Shown: positions 1 to 7,742, counted from the first letter of the stretch. The stretch is DNA of 33,586 bases from an uncultured Pleomorphomonas sp. (GCA_937868725.1 CALMMQ010000081.1:1-33586); one strand, 5' to 3'. Notes: generated from the sequence alone by a model not told the origin. Numbers and translations: made by a program.

Positions 1-73
1 TCTCAAGCCGCTCCTGCCCGGACCGGCGGTCGGGCGTCACGCCAAGGGTCGGAATCTGGCGGAAAGGGTATGA
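1..73 (+). CDS. Possible 3' end of an unidentified gene (partial)
   Basis: One plus-strand frame is open from base 2 to a TGA at 71-73 and would encode the last 23 residues of a protein ending in AERV. The only support is position: a plus-strand terminator hairpin starts 35 bases after the stop, where the end of a gene would place one. Third codon positions are fairly GC-rich, like the real genes here. The fragment is too short to name, and other frames are also open across it, so this is a weak call. Confidence 0.25.
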   Translation, partial: LKPLLPGPAVGRHAKGRNLAERV

Positions 74-107
74 GGCGCCGGCATGTCTGGAAGGCAGACA
101 AAAAAGA

Positions 108-135
108 AGCCGGGCTAAGGCCCGGCTCTTAGTTT
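108..135 (+). terminator. Rho-independent terminator
   Basis: A perfect 8-bp stem (AGCCGGGC, 108-115, with GCCCGGCT, 120-127) closes a TAAG loop and is followed by CTTAGTTTT. An A-rich run precedes it at 101-108, so it could act in both directions. It probably ends whatever gene enters the window from the left. Confidence 0.7.
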
Positions 136-278
136 TGGAATGCGGATCGCAGGGACGATTCCGCACCTTCCAGAGGGGAACAGCTGAAGTTCGCTATCGC
201 CGGGAGGAACTGGCGAGGGAACCAACACATCAGCTGAAGGTGATATGCGCCCTCAGGAGCTGCAAAACAAGAAGGCAA

Positions 279-406
279 GTGCATATCTGACATGCACGAT
301 TCTGTGACTTTTGCCTAAAGTGTGGCTGGAAGTCACTGGAATTGCCGCCGCTTTTCCAGCGCCTACGTAACGATGACACTCCGGCATCGTACGTAGCAAA
401 TTTTTT
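279..406 (+). ncRNA. Candidate structured small RNA ending in a terminator
   Basis: The gene-free stretch 74-567 (494 bp) holds a chain of inverted repeats that no protein explains: GTGCAT/ATGCAC (279-284 with 292-297), GTGACTT/AAGTCAC (304-310 with 330-336), GCTGGAA/TTCCAGC (325-331 with 354-360) and a terminator hairpin at 363-406. The second and third stems share bases 330-331, so they are alternatives. The nearest plus-strand gene end is before base 75 and has its own terminator, and the only gene downstream (LysR) is on the opposite strand. A free-standing transcript is therefore the simplest explanation. No convincing promoter was found, so the 5' end is arbitrary, and I recognise no known RNA family. 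A 9-base direct repeat, CAGCTGAAG, lies upstream at 181-189 and 231-239. Confidence 0.4.
363..406 (+). terminator. Strong intrinsic terminator with no protein gene before it
   Basis: Bases 363-375 pair with 385-396 (12 bp with one bulged A at 369 or 370) around a 9-base loop, followed by CAAA and six T (401-406). The U-tract is on the plus strand only, so it does not serve the minus-strand LysR gene. The stem is AT-richer than the surrounding DNA, which makes chance pairing unlikely. Confidence 0.7.
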
Positions 407-454
407 CCCAGAGGGCGGCGGGCAGGCTGGCGCAGGCCAACGCCATGGCGACAT

Positions 455-474
455 CGCCACCCGACGGGGTGGCG
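455..474. other. Perfect hairpin beside a dispersed repeat copy
   Basis: CGCCACCC (455-462) pairs perfectly with GGGTGGCG (467-474) around GACG. It lies about 95 bases past the LysR stop on the LysR strand, but no T-run follows on either strand, so it is not a standard terminator. It occupies the place next to the repeat copy at 482-512 where other copies carry a different palindrome. Confidence 0.45.
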
Positions 475-481
475 CGCGGCG

Positions 482-557
482 GCGGCTGCTCAAACCTTTG
501 ACTTTGGAGCGACATCTTATCGACCTGACGATTCAGCCAGGTTGGACAGCGCTCCAG
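482..557 (-). repeat. Dispersed palindromic repeat, copy D (mosaic)
   Basis: Bases 482-512 match the reverse complement of 31590-31620 at 28 of 31 positions with no gap. Bases 538-557 match 5585-5604 at 18 of 20. The copy is therefore a mosaic of modules shared with the other copies in this window. It ends 10 bases before the LysR stop codon, much as copy A abuts the fliD stop. The strand given is relative to copy A taken as plus. Confidence 0.65.
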
Positions 558-567
558 GCGAGGCCGG

Positions 568-1458
568 TCAGAACGACCAGCGCTGCGCCTTGGTCACCAG
601 GAAGTCGCGGAAGGCGTGGACGCGCGCCGAGTTCCTGAGTTCGTCGGGGTAGACGAAGAAGGTGTCGTAGGACAGCAGATCGACCTCGGGGATCAACTGC
701 TGCAGGCCGGTGTCCGGCTCGACGAGATAGTCCGGCAGCAGGGCGATGCCGACGCCGCGCTGCACCGAGGTGCGGATGGCCACGAGGTTGTTGACGCGCA
801 GCACCGGCAGGCGCGGATTGTCGTAGGGGCGGCCGACCGTCTCCAGCCAGTTCATGTCGCGCAGGTAGGTGGGGGCGGCGACGCCGAAGGTGATGATGCG
901 GTGGCTGTCGATCTCTTCGATGGTCTTGGGGGCACCGAAGCGCTTGATGTAGCCGGGCGAGGCGTAGAGGTGGAAGTGGACGGTGAACAGCTTGCGCTGG
1001 ATGAGGTCGGGCTGGGTGGGTTGACGCAGGCGGATGGCCACGTCGGCCTGGCGCATGGCCAGATCCAGTTCGACGTCGTCGAGGATGAGCTGCAGCTGCA
1101 CGTCGGGATAGAGATCGACGAACTCGTCGACGCGCGAGGTCAGCCAGGTGGAGCCGATGCCGACGGTGGTGGTGACCCGGAGCGGACCGGACGGCCGCTC
1201 GCGGCTGTCGGTCAGCCGGCTCTGCACGTCCTCAAGCTTCATCAGCACGTCGTGGGCGGCGCGATAGAGCATGTCGCCCTGTTCGGTCAGGATGAGGCCG
1301 CGGGCGTGGCGGTGGAACAGGGGGACGCCGAGGTCCTGCTCGAGGGCGCTGACTTGCCGGCTCACGGCCGACTGGCTCATGTTGAGCGAGTCGCCGGCGT
1401 GGGTGAAGCTCCCCGCGTGCGCGGCCGCGTGGAAGATGCGCAGCTTGTCCCAGTCCAT
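568..1458 (-). CDS. LysR-family transcriptional regulator
   Basis: This 296-residue protein has the standard LysR layout. A winged helix-turn-helix occupies residues 1-60, with the recognition stretch MSQSAVSRQVSALEQDLG and then PLFHR. A substrate-binding domain follows from about residue 90, starting PLRVTTTVGIGSTWL. It should be a cytoplasmic, DNA-binding, ligand-responsive regulator; the ligand and targets cannot be read from sequence. The ATG at 1458 is preceded by an AAGGGGGA ribosome site about 4 bases away. It lies 129 bases downstream of trxB on the same strand, so it may be co-transcribed or have its own promoter in that gap. Its 3' side is followed by repeat copy D and a hairpin without a T-run. 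Confidence 0.93.
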   Translation of the reverse strand: MDWDKLRIFHAAAHAGSFTHAGDSLNMSQSAVSRQVSALEQDLGVPLFHRHARGLILTEQGDMLYRAAHDVLMKLEDVQSRLTDSRERPSGPLRVTTTVGIGSTWLTSRVDEFVDLYPDVQLQLILDDVELDLAMRQADVAIRLRQPTQPDLIQRKLFTVHFHLYASPGYIKRFGAPKTIEEIDSHRIITFGVAAPTYLRDMNWLETVGRPYDNPRLPVLRVNNLVAIRTSVQRGVGIALLPDYLVEPDTGLQQLIPEVDLLSYDTFFVYPDELRNSARVHAFRDFLVTKAQRWSF

Positions 1459-1587
1459 GGTTCCCCCTTGCCATAGCGCGCCGACGACCCATGGTCGCCG
1501 GCTCGACCGGCTTGTTTTTGTTCCCCGGCAACCTTGCGGTTGCCCGAACGGACGCGCCCCAACTGCGCCCGTTTGCGCCGCCGGTCT

Positions 1588-2532
1588 TCAGCCGACGGTC
1601 GCCAGATAGCGTTCGGCTTCCAGCGCCGCCTGGCAGCCCATGCCGGCGGCCGTGACCGCCTGACGGAAGTGCTCGTCGGTGACGTCACCGGCGGCGAATA
1701 CGCCCGGCATGGACGTCGCTGTCGAATCGGGCGCCGTCCAGAGATAGCCCGATGGCTTCAGCGTCAGCTGGTCGCGGAACAGCGCCACGGCCGGCGCGTG
1801 ACCGATGGCCACGAAGATGCCGTCGACGGCGATATCGTTGATGGCCCCGGTCTTGACGTTGCGGATGCGGGCGCCGGTGACCGACGGCGGAAAGCCTTCA
1901 GTGCCGAGCACTTCGTCGATGACGCTGTCCCAGATCACTTCGATCTTGGGATGAGCAAGCAGGCGTTGCTGCATGACCTTCTCGGCGCGGAAACCGTCGC
2001 GGCGATGGACGACGATGACCTTGGCGGCGTGGTGGGTCAGATACAGCGCTTCCTCGACGGCGGTATTGCCGCCGCCGACGACGATCACCGTCTTGCCGCG
2101 ATAGAAGAAGCCGTCGCAGGTGGCGCAGGCCGACACGCCGAAGCCCTGGAACTTCTGCTCCGAGGCGATGCCGAGCCAGCGCGCCTGGGCGCCGGTGGCG
2201 ATGATCAGGCTGTCGGCCGAATAGGTATCGCCCGAATCGCAGGTGAAGGTGAACGGCCGCTGCGACAGATCGGCGGTGGTGACCAGATCGGAGACGAGGC
2301 GCGTGCCCATGTGTTCGGCCTGCAGGCGCATCTGCTCCATGAGCCAGGGGCCCTGCACCGCCTCGGCGAAGCCGGGAAAGTTCTCGATCTCGGTGGTGAT
2401 GGTCAGCTGGCCGCCCGGCTGCATGCCGGCGATCAGAATCGGCTCCAGCATGGCACGAGCCGCATAGATGGCGGCGGTGTAGCCGGCCGGTCCCGAACCG
2501 ATGATGAGAACCTTGGTATGTTGATGTGCCAT
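1588..2532 (-). CDS. trxB: Thioredoxin-disulfide reductase
   Basis: This 314-residue FAD enzyme transfers electrons from NADPH to thioredoxin in the cytoplasm (EC 1.8.1.9). The FAD dinucleotide fold is IGSGPAGYTAAIYAARA (residues 11-27). The redox-active CATC has its cysteines at 136 and 139. The NADPH fold is VVGGGNTAVEEA (about 151-162) with HRRDGFRA (176-183) binding the phosphate. The second FAD motif FAAGDVTD precedes the C-terminal RQAVTAAGMGCQAA. The frame stays open upstream to 2790, but the true start is the ATG at 2532: it gives the normal family length and has AGGAG four bases upstream. A divergent 425-bp gap separates it from the Lrp-type gene. Confidence 0.97.
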   Translation of the reverse strand: MAHQHTKVLIIGSGPAGYTAAIYAARAMLEPILIAGMQPGGQLTITTEIENFPGFAEAVQGPWLMEQMRLQAEHMGTRLVSDLVTTADLSQRPFTFTCDSGDTYSADSLIIATGAQARWLGIASEQKFQGFGVSACATCDGFFYRGKTVIVVGGGNTAVEEALYLTHHAAKVIVVHRRDGFRAEKVMQQRLLAHPKIEVIWDSVIDEVLGTEGFPPSVTGARIRNVKTGAINDIAVDGIFVAIGHAPAVALFRDQLTLKPSGYLWTAPDSTATSMPGVFAAGDVTDEHFRQAVTAAGMGCQAALEAERYLATVG

Positions 2533-2891
2533 GGGGCTCCTGCCTCGACGAACCAATATGCAACGCCCGACTACCGGAGTGCAACGCATCGACACGAAAA
2601 ACGCCGAAACGTGGCACAAACCGCTGGCGCGTTCGCCGGCACCGATCTTGGCGATCATCGATCGCGACAACCGCGGGCGGCTGCGTGGCGACCAGAAGGC
2701 GCCGGTGGTGGCGAGCCGGGGAGCCGGACCTGATGAGTCGAGGGAAATGGTAGGTGCGCTTGCCTTGTTTTTCAAGGGCTTGCGCATCAATCTTGTGGAG
2801 TGGCGCCTGGTCGGTCAACAGCCTTTGGTCGCCTAAACTGTGCGAAAGTGTCGCGCGCACCGCTTCGTGCTTTCGTATTGATGCCGGCAAG

Positions 2892-2897
2892 TATAAT
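2892..2897 (+). promoter_or_regulatory. Possible -10 element in the 2533-2957 divergent gap
   Basis: The 425-bp gap between trxB and the Lrp-type gene holds an exact TATAAT at 2892-2897, 61 bases before the Lrp start codon. No good -35 lies at the right distance. An inverted repeat CGAAAG (2843-2848) / CTTTCG (2870-2875) just upstream could be an operator, as Lrp proteins often regulate their own genes, but that is inference. I see no convincing small gene in the rest of the gap. Confidence 0.35.
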
Positions 2898-2957
2898 TAT
2901 CTGTCGCTGCCGCGCAAAAAAGTGATGGCCACGACGCGCCGCTGCCGGAGACGTTGC

Positions 2958-3419
2958 ATGAAGGTTCGCCTCGATGCCACCGATTGGAAGATCCTGCGGG
3001 AACTGCAGGCCGACGGTCGGATCACCAACGTCGAACTGGCGAGCCGTGTCGGCATATCGGCGCCGCCGTGCCTCAGGCGGGTGCGGGCGCTCGAGGAGGC
3101 TGGCGTCATCACCGGCTACCGGGCGCTGCTCGACGAAAAGGCGCTCGGCTACGACATCACCATGTTCGCCTTCATCTCGCTGGCCGTGCAGGCCGAGCCG
3201 GAGCTGGTGGTGTTCGAGGAAAAGCTGAAGTCGTGGCCGATCGTCCGCGAGGCGTGGATGCAATCCGGTGAGATCGACTTCGTGCTGAAGTGCGTGGCCC
3301 CCGACCTCAAGACCTGTCAGACCTTCGTCATCGAACAGCTGGTGGCGCTGCCCAATGTCGGCCAGGTGCGCACGTCGCTGACGCTGCGCCAGATCAAGAA
3401 CGAGCCGGTGGTGGTGTGA
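2958..3419 (+). CDS. Lrp/AsnC-family transcriptional regulator
   Basis: This 153-residue regulator has an N-terminal helix-turn-helix (about 4-60: LDATDWKILRELQADGRITN, then GISAPPCLRRVRALEEAGVI) and a C-terminal RAM/ligand domain from about residue 65. Family members are feast/famine regulators that bind amino acids and form dimers or octamers. The ATG at 2958 is chosen because GGAG sits 7 bases upstream and the product then starts with the usual MKVRLDATD; the frame stays open further upstream. It is divergent from trxB. Its last 26 bases overlap the 3' end of the convergent ELM1-family gene. Confidence 0.93.
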   Translation: MKVRLDATDWKILRELQADGRITNVELASRVGISAPPCLRRVRALEEAGVITGYRALLDEKALGYDITMFAFISLAVQAEPELVVFEEKLKSWPIVREAWMQSGEIDFVLKCVAPDLKTCQTFVIEQLVALPNVGQVRTSLTLRQIKNEPVVV

Positions 3420-4386
3420 TCCGGGCCTGCCAGAGCGCCAGAATGGCGGCGGCGATGTCCGGCGTGGCGTTGATCGGCGGGTAGCTGGCCGAGGCTGGCG
3501 CCTCCGGAAAGCGGCCGATGGCAGCATGGCGGCCGAGTTCGGCGATGAAGGCGGTGATTTTGGCGTGGCCGCCGCTCGGATGGAATACCTGGATCGGCCG
3601 GCCGGTCACCGCCGCCTCGCCGATCATGTTGGTCGAATCGGCCGTCACCACCACTTCGTCGGCGAGCGCCAGCATGGCGGCGTAAGGGTTGTCGCCCTGA
3701 CCATTCCAGAAGAACACGCGGTCAGCGTTGGCGAACGCGTCGAGCGCGGCCCGCAGGGGCGGCGGCGTGCGGCGCGAGGCGGTGATCATCAGCGACGCGC
3801 CGGCGGCGCGACGGGCGCGCAGACCGGCGATGAGACGGGCGATATCGGTCGGCGTGAAGCGGTGATGGCGGCTGTCGCCGCCGATCAGCACGGCGAGCCG
3901 CGGTGGCGGCAGGGCGGCGAGCGCCGGTGGCGGGGTGGCGCGAAGAGCAGCGAGACGGCCGGCCGGCAGGCGGTTCGGCAGGGTGGGGGTGACGATGAGG
4001 CGGCTGGCTTCCCGGCCGTCGGGGCGATCGTGCGGCGACATCACCAGGAGGTCGGCGCCGTCGGCGCGGCAGCGCGGATGCTTGAAGAACACCGTCACGG
4101 TGGCCGGGGACAGCTGCTTCAGACGGCGCAGATAGGCGACGGCGCGGCGGCCGGTGGCCAGACAGATGTCGGGAAAGGGCGGGCTGAGCGGCGCGCCGGC
4201 ATGGTCCGGCCCCTCGCGCGGATCGATGGGTCCCCACGGCATCAGCCAGACGAAGGGCGGCCGGGGGTGGACGTGGCGCCGGTCCGGGCTCACCCCGAGC
4301 TCTTCGGCGACGCCGATCAGTGGTTGCTCGTCGCCGGCCTTGCCGTCGGTGATGATCCACAGCGTCGGACGGACCGGGACGGTCAT
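3394..4386 (-). CDS. ELM1/GtrOC1-family protein (mitochondrial fission ELM1-like)
   Basis: This 330-residue protein belongs to the bacterial family annotated as mitochondrial fission ELM1 (formerly DUF1022). The family signature is IITDGKAGDEQPLIGVAEEL (about 11-30). Later blocks are LIGGDSRHHRFT, the SLMITASRRTPP strand and VVVTADSTNMIGEAAVTGRP. The C-terminal half looks like a GT-B nucleotide-sugar fold, so a glycosyltransferase-like role in LPS or envelope assembly is likely; no bacterial reaction is firmly established to my knowledge. Its ATG lies one base after the TGA of the upstream GT4 gene (TGACATG), so the two are almost certainly translationally coupled. The 3' end overlaps the convergent Lrp-type gene by 26 bases. 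Confidence 0.88.
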   Translation of the reverse strand: MTVPVRPTLWIITDGKAGDEQPLIGVAEELGVSPDRRHVHPRPPFVWLMPWGPIDPREGPDHAGAPLSPPFPDICLATGRRAVAYLRRLKQLSPATVTVFFKHPRCRADGADLLVMSPHDRPDGREASRLIVTPTLPNRLPAGRLAALRATPPPALAALPPPRLAVLIGGDSRHHRFTPTDIARLIAGLRARRAAGASLMITASRRTPPPLRAALDAFANADRVFFWNGQGDNPYAAMLALADEVVVTADSTNMIGEAAVTGRPIQVFHPSGGHAKITAFIAELGRHAAIGRFPEAPASASYPPINATPDIAAAILALWQARITPPPARS

Positions 4387-4387
4387 G

Positions 4388-5551
4388 TCAGGCGGCCCCG
4401 TCGTCGGCCAGCAGCCGCTCGTAGGCGGAAAGTTCCTGGGCCAGCATGCGGGCGGTGGTGAAGTTCTCCAGCACGTAGGCGCGGCCGGCCTCCCCCATGG
4501 CGATGAGGCGCGACCGGTCGGACAGGGCCTCGGCGATGGCGGCGGCCATGGCGTCGACGTCGCGCGGCGGTACCAGCCAGCCGGTCTGGCCGGGCCGCAC
4601 GGTTTCGCGGCTGCCGCCGTGGTCGGTGGCGATCACCGGCGTGGCCATGGCCTCGGCTTCGATGGCCGCCCGGCCGAAGGCCTCCGGCTCGATCGAGGCG
4701 GAGAAGGCGAGATCGGCGGCGGCGAGCAGCGCCGGCACGTCGCGGCGACTGCCGGCGAGAATGATGCGCTGGTCAAGGCCGAGGGCGGCGATCTGTTGCC
4801 GCAGCTCGGTGATGACGCCGTCGTTGCCCGAACCGGCGAATACCAGGCGCCAGGGCTTGTCGGCGAGCCTCGCCAGCGCCTCGACCAGCACGCCATGGCC
4901 TTTCCAGCCGGTGATGCGGCCGACCATGATGAGCAGGGCCTCGTCGGACGCCAGGCCGAACTCGGCGCGGATGGTGCCGCGGCTGTCGGGCGGCAAGGCG
5001 GCGGGATCGAAGAGCGCCGGGTCGACGCCGCGGGCGGCGACGATGATGCGATCGTCGGGATAGCCGTAGACGTCGCGGATATGGGCGCGGATGAACTGCG
5101 AGTTGGCGACGACCAGCGGTCCCTTCAGCATCACCCGGTTATAGAAGCGCTTCAGGGCGTTGCCATGGCCGTAGACGCCGTGAAAGGTGGTCATGAAGTG
5201 GCAGCGGCGGCGGGCGAAGCAGCGGCAGGCCAGCCAGCCGGCCCAGGCCGGTGCCCGGCTGCGGGCGTGGACGATGTCGATGGCCTCGGCGTCGATGAGG
5301 CGGCCGAGGGCGCGGGCGTTGGCGATGATGGCGAAGGGCGACTTGGCGCCGACGGGCAGCCGGACGTGGCGGGCGCCGGTGGCTTCGACGGCGGCGACGA
5401 GATCGCCACCGCCGCTAACCACCCAGTTGGCGATGCCGCGGGCGCCGAGGCCGGCGGCCATCTCGACGGTGGAGCGTTCGACGCCGCCGTCGCCGAGGGC
5501 GGGCAGCAGCTGCAGGATGCGGGCAGTCGGGTTCATCGCGGCCGGTTCCAT
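4388..5551 (-). CDS. Glycosyltransferase family 4 (surface polysaccharide)
   Basis: This is a retaining GT-B glycosyltransferase of about 387 residues. The N-terminal acceptor domain opens with ILQLLPALGDGGVERSTVEM. The donor domain carries MVGRITGWKGHGVLVEAL and the EX7E motif in EAFGRAAIE, followed by ATPVIATDHGGSRE. It probably adds a sugar to an LPS or other surface glycan at the inner face of the inner membrane. The frame is open to 5656, but the first 35 residues do not look like this family. The ATG at 5551 (weak AGG upstream) is chosen; 5536 (MNPTARILQLL) is equally plausible. It is the first gene of a pair with the ELM1-family gene and is divergent from the next GT4 gene. Donor and acceptor are unknown. 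Confidence 0.9.
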   Translation of the reverse strand: MEPAAMNPTARILQLLPALGDGGVERSTVEMAAGLGARGIANWVVSGGGDLVAAVEATGARHVRLPVGAKSPFAIIANARALGRLIDAEAIDIVHARSRAPAWAGWLACRCFARRRCHFMTTFHGVYGHGNALKRFYNRVMLKGPLVVANSQFIRAHIRDVYGYPDDRIIVAARGVDPALFDPAALPPDSRGTIRAEFGLASDEALLIMVGRITGWKGHGVLVEALARLADKPWRLVFAGSGNDGVITELRQQIAALGLDQRIILAGSRRDVPALLAAADLAFSASIEPEAFGRAAIEAEAMATPVIATDHGGSRETVRPGQTGWLVPPRDVDAMAAAIAEALSDRSRLIAMGEAGRAYVLENFTTARMLAQELSAYERLLADDGAA

Positions 5552-5567
5552 TTTGTCGCACCTGCCG

Positions 5568-5604
5568 CTAGAGCATCCGTCGATCAGGTCGGAAAGCGCT
5601 CCAG
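5568..5604 (-). repeat. Dispersed palindromic repeat, copy C (partial)
   Basis: Bases 5568-5591 match 33483-33506 at 20 of 24 positions (CTAGAGC, then CCG, then CGATCAGGT). Bases 5585-5604 match 538-557 at 18 of 20. The segment is loosely palindromic (GCTA at 5567-5570 with TAGC at 5605-5608; GAGC with GCTC inside). It lies in the 211-bp gap between two divergent glycosyltransferase genes, where their promoters should be. The strand given is relative to copy A. Confidence 0.55.
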
Positions 5605-5762
5605 TAGCGGCCGGGGGCAAGGCGGCATCGCACCGAAGCGCCGGAGCTGTCAACAAAAATTGCCCGGAGGCCGGATGGGCCTTGCCAGAGGCCGAAAGGG
5701 TGTGAACTTATAGCCCGTTTCGCCGATGGCGGGCCGAGGTGGCGTCGGAGACTGGAGCTCGT

Positions 5763-6896
5763 GTGCAGGCCATGATCGTCGTGTTGACGCAGTGTTTTCC
5801 CCCGGCGGTCGGGGGCATCGAGAACCTGATGGGCAACGCCAGCCGCCAGCTGGCCGAACGCGGCATCGAGGTTGTCGTGCTGGCCGACGGCCGGCCGCCC
5901 GCTGTGCCGGACCCGGTCCTGGCCGGCGTCGACGTGCGCTATTTCTCCGGCTGGCGGCCGCTGCGCCGGCTGGCCAAGATGCTGGCGCTGCGCCGGCTGC
6001 TCAAGGGGCGGCGGGCGGAGGCGCTGTTCGCCGACAGCTGGAAGAGCCTCGAGACGTTGCGCCGGTCGGGTTGCGCCGGGGCGTGCGACCGCATCGTCGC
6101 CTATGCTCACGGCAACGAGTATCCGGCCAGTCCCAAGTGGCGGAAGCGGCGACGCATCGAGGCGGCGCTGGCGGTGGCGACGCTGGTGCTCGCCAACTCG
6201 CGCTTCACGCAAGGGCGGGCCGCCGCCTTTACCGGCGACCCCGACAAGATTCGTTTGCGGCCACCCCCCATCGATCCGCCGGCGCTGGTCTCGGCCGATG
6301 ATGCCGCCTGGGCCGCCTCGGTCTGGGAGGGGCAGGGGCCGCGTCTGCTGACGCTCTGCCGGCTCGAACCGCTCAAGGGCATCGACAACACGCTGCAGGC
6401 ATTGCCGGCTCTCCTCAAGGATCACCCGGGGCTACGTTATGTCGTGGCCGGCAGCGGCGACGATCGACCGCGGCTGGAGGCGTTGGCCAGTGCCACCGGC
6501 GTCAGCGCCGCCGTGCGTTTCGTCGGTACGGTGGCTGGCGGGCGCAAGTCGGCCCTTTACGCTTCGGCCGATCTGTTCGTCATGCCGACCCGCCGCGAGG
6601 GGACGCGCGAGGAAGGCTTCGGCATGGTGTTCGCCGAAGCGGCGGCGCACGGTCTGCCGGTGGTCGCTGGCCGGTCGGGCGGGGCGACGGACGCCGTCGT
6701 CGACGGTGAAACGGCGGTGATCGTCGACGGCGCCGACGTGGCGGCCATCGCCGCGGCGGTGGGTGATCTCCTCGCCGCGCCGGAGCGGCGCGCCGCCATG
6801 GGGCAGGCGGCCGAACGCTTCGGCCGGGCGCTGACCTGGCCCGAGCGCATCGCCGGTCTGGAGGTCGATCTGCTGGGACCGGCGCGACGCGGTTGA
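5763..6896 (+). CDS. Glycosyltransferase family 4 (surface polysaccharide)
   Basis: This is a GT-B glycosyltransferase of about 377 residues. The N-terminal domain begins MIVVLTQCFPPAVGGIENLM, with the glycine-rich acceptor loop AVGGIENL. The donor domain has LLTLCRLEPLKGIDNTLQAL, YVVAGSGDDRPRLEAL and the EX7E motif in EEGFGMVFAE, then GLPVVAGRSGGATDAV. A role in LPS or capsule assembly is inferred from family and neighbours. The GTG at 5763 is favoured because GGAG lies five bases upstream; an ATG three codons later (5772) is the main alternative. The GT2 gene follows 33 bases downstream on the same strand, so the two probably form an operon. Confidence 0.9.
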   Translation: MQAMIVVLTQCFPPAVGGIENLMGNASRQLAERGIEVVVLADGRPPAVPDPVLAGVDVRYFSGWRPLRRLAKMLALRRLLKGRRAEALFADSWKSLETLRRSGCAGACDRIVAYAHGNEYPASPKWRKRRRIEAALAVATLVLANSRFTQGRAAAFTGDPDKIRLRPPPIDPPALVSADDAAWAASVWEGQGPRLLTLCRLEPLKGIDNTLQALPALLKDHPGLRYVVAGSGDDRPRLEALASATGVSAAVRFVGTVAGGRKSALYASADLFVMPTRREGTREEGFGMVFAEAAAHGLPVVAGRSGGATDAVVDGETAVIVDGADVAAIAAAVGDLLAAPERRAAMGQAAERFGRALTWPERIAGLEVDLLGPARRG

Positions 6897-6929
6897 ACGT
6901 GCCGCCGGGTGGGACAAGGGAGAGTTCGG

Positions 6930-7742
6930 ATGATCAGTTCCAGCAAGCCGGCGCCTTTGGCGCTGTCGGTGTTCATCATCTGCAAGGATGAAGCCGAGCG
7001 GCTGCCGCTGGTGCTGGAGGCGCTCGCGGGCTTTGCCGACGATCTGGTGATCGTCGACAGCGGCAGCAGCGACGGCACGCTCGACATCGCCCGGCACTAC
7101 ACCGACCGCGTCTATCACCGCGACTGGACCGGCTTCGGCGAACAGAAGGTTTACGCCGAGGGCCTGTGCCGGCACGACTGGGTGCTGAACCTCGATGCCG
7201 ATGAGGTGCTGCTCGACGAGGTCAAGGCCAGCATCGCCGCGCTGCTGGCGCGACCGGAAGCCGAGCGTGTCGCCGCCTATTCGCTGCGCATCCGCCACGT
7301 CAGCCTGCTGGCCCGGTCGCTGCGGCCGGGGCGGTTCAACCCGACCAACGTGACGCCGCGCCTCTACGATCGCCGCCGCGCCGGCTTCAATGCCAGCGCC
7401 GTGCACGACAAGGTGCTGATCGGCGACGGCAGTCGGCCGGAAGTGCTGGCCGGCGATGTCGCCCACATTTCCATGAAGTCGTTCTCGCACATGTGGGAGA
7501 AGATCCGCAGCTACAGCGAGCTGTCGGCGCGCGACTGGGTGACCAAGGGGCGCAATCCCTCAGTCTGGCGGCTGGTGTTCGATCCGCCGTTCTTCTTTCT
7601 CAAGAACTATTTCGCCCGCCGGCTGTTCGCCGTCGGCGTCGAGGGCTTTGTCATCGCGCTGGCGCTGAGCGCCGGCCGGGCGCTGCGCATCGCCATGACC
7701 TGGGAGCTCTTGCGCCAGGACAAGGGCCGTAAGGCGGGCTAG
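6930..7742 (+). CDS. Glycosyltransferase family 2 (WaaE/KdtX-like LPS core type)
   Basis: This 270-residue GT-A enzyme has the metal- and nucleotide-binding pieces of family 2: LSVFIICKDEAERLPLVLEA at the N-terminus, LVIVDSGSSDGTLDIA, and NLDADEVLLDEV, which carries the DXD-like motif. The layout and the KNYFARR segment near the C-terminus resemble LPS-core beta-glucosyltransferases of the WaaE/KdtX group; the exact sugar cannot be read. A hydrophobic stretch near the end (FVIALALSAGRALRIAM) may touch the membrane. The ATG at 6930 is preceded by GGGAG about 8 bases away. The TAG overlaps the stop of the convergent GT25 gene by three bases. Confidence 0.9.
   Translation: MISSSKPAPLALSVFIICKDEAERLPLVLEALAGFADDLVIVDSGSSDGTLDIARHYTDRVYHRDWTGFGEQKVYAEGLCRHDWVLNLDADEVLLDEVKASIAALLARPEAERVAAYSLRIRHVSLLARSLRPGRFNPTNVTPRLYDRRRAGFNASAVHDKVLIGDGSRPEVLAGDVAHISMKSFSHMWEKIRSYSELSARDWVTKGRNPSVWRLVFDPPFFFLKNYFARRLFAVGVEGFVIALALSAGRALRIAMTWELLRQDKGRKAG

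Noticed and set aside
230-638. Short frames on both strands in the gap before lysR
   Set aside because: They run through the terminator hairpin and the repeat, lack ribosome sites and have Arg/Pro-rich translations typical of noncoding GC-rich DNA.
2533-2790. An 86-residue N-terminal extension of TrxB
   Set aside because: The normal family start at 2532 has a good AGGAG, and the extension resembles no presequence or domain.
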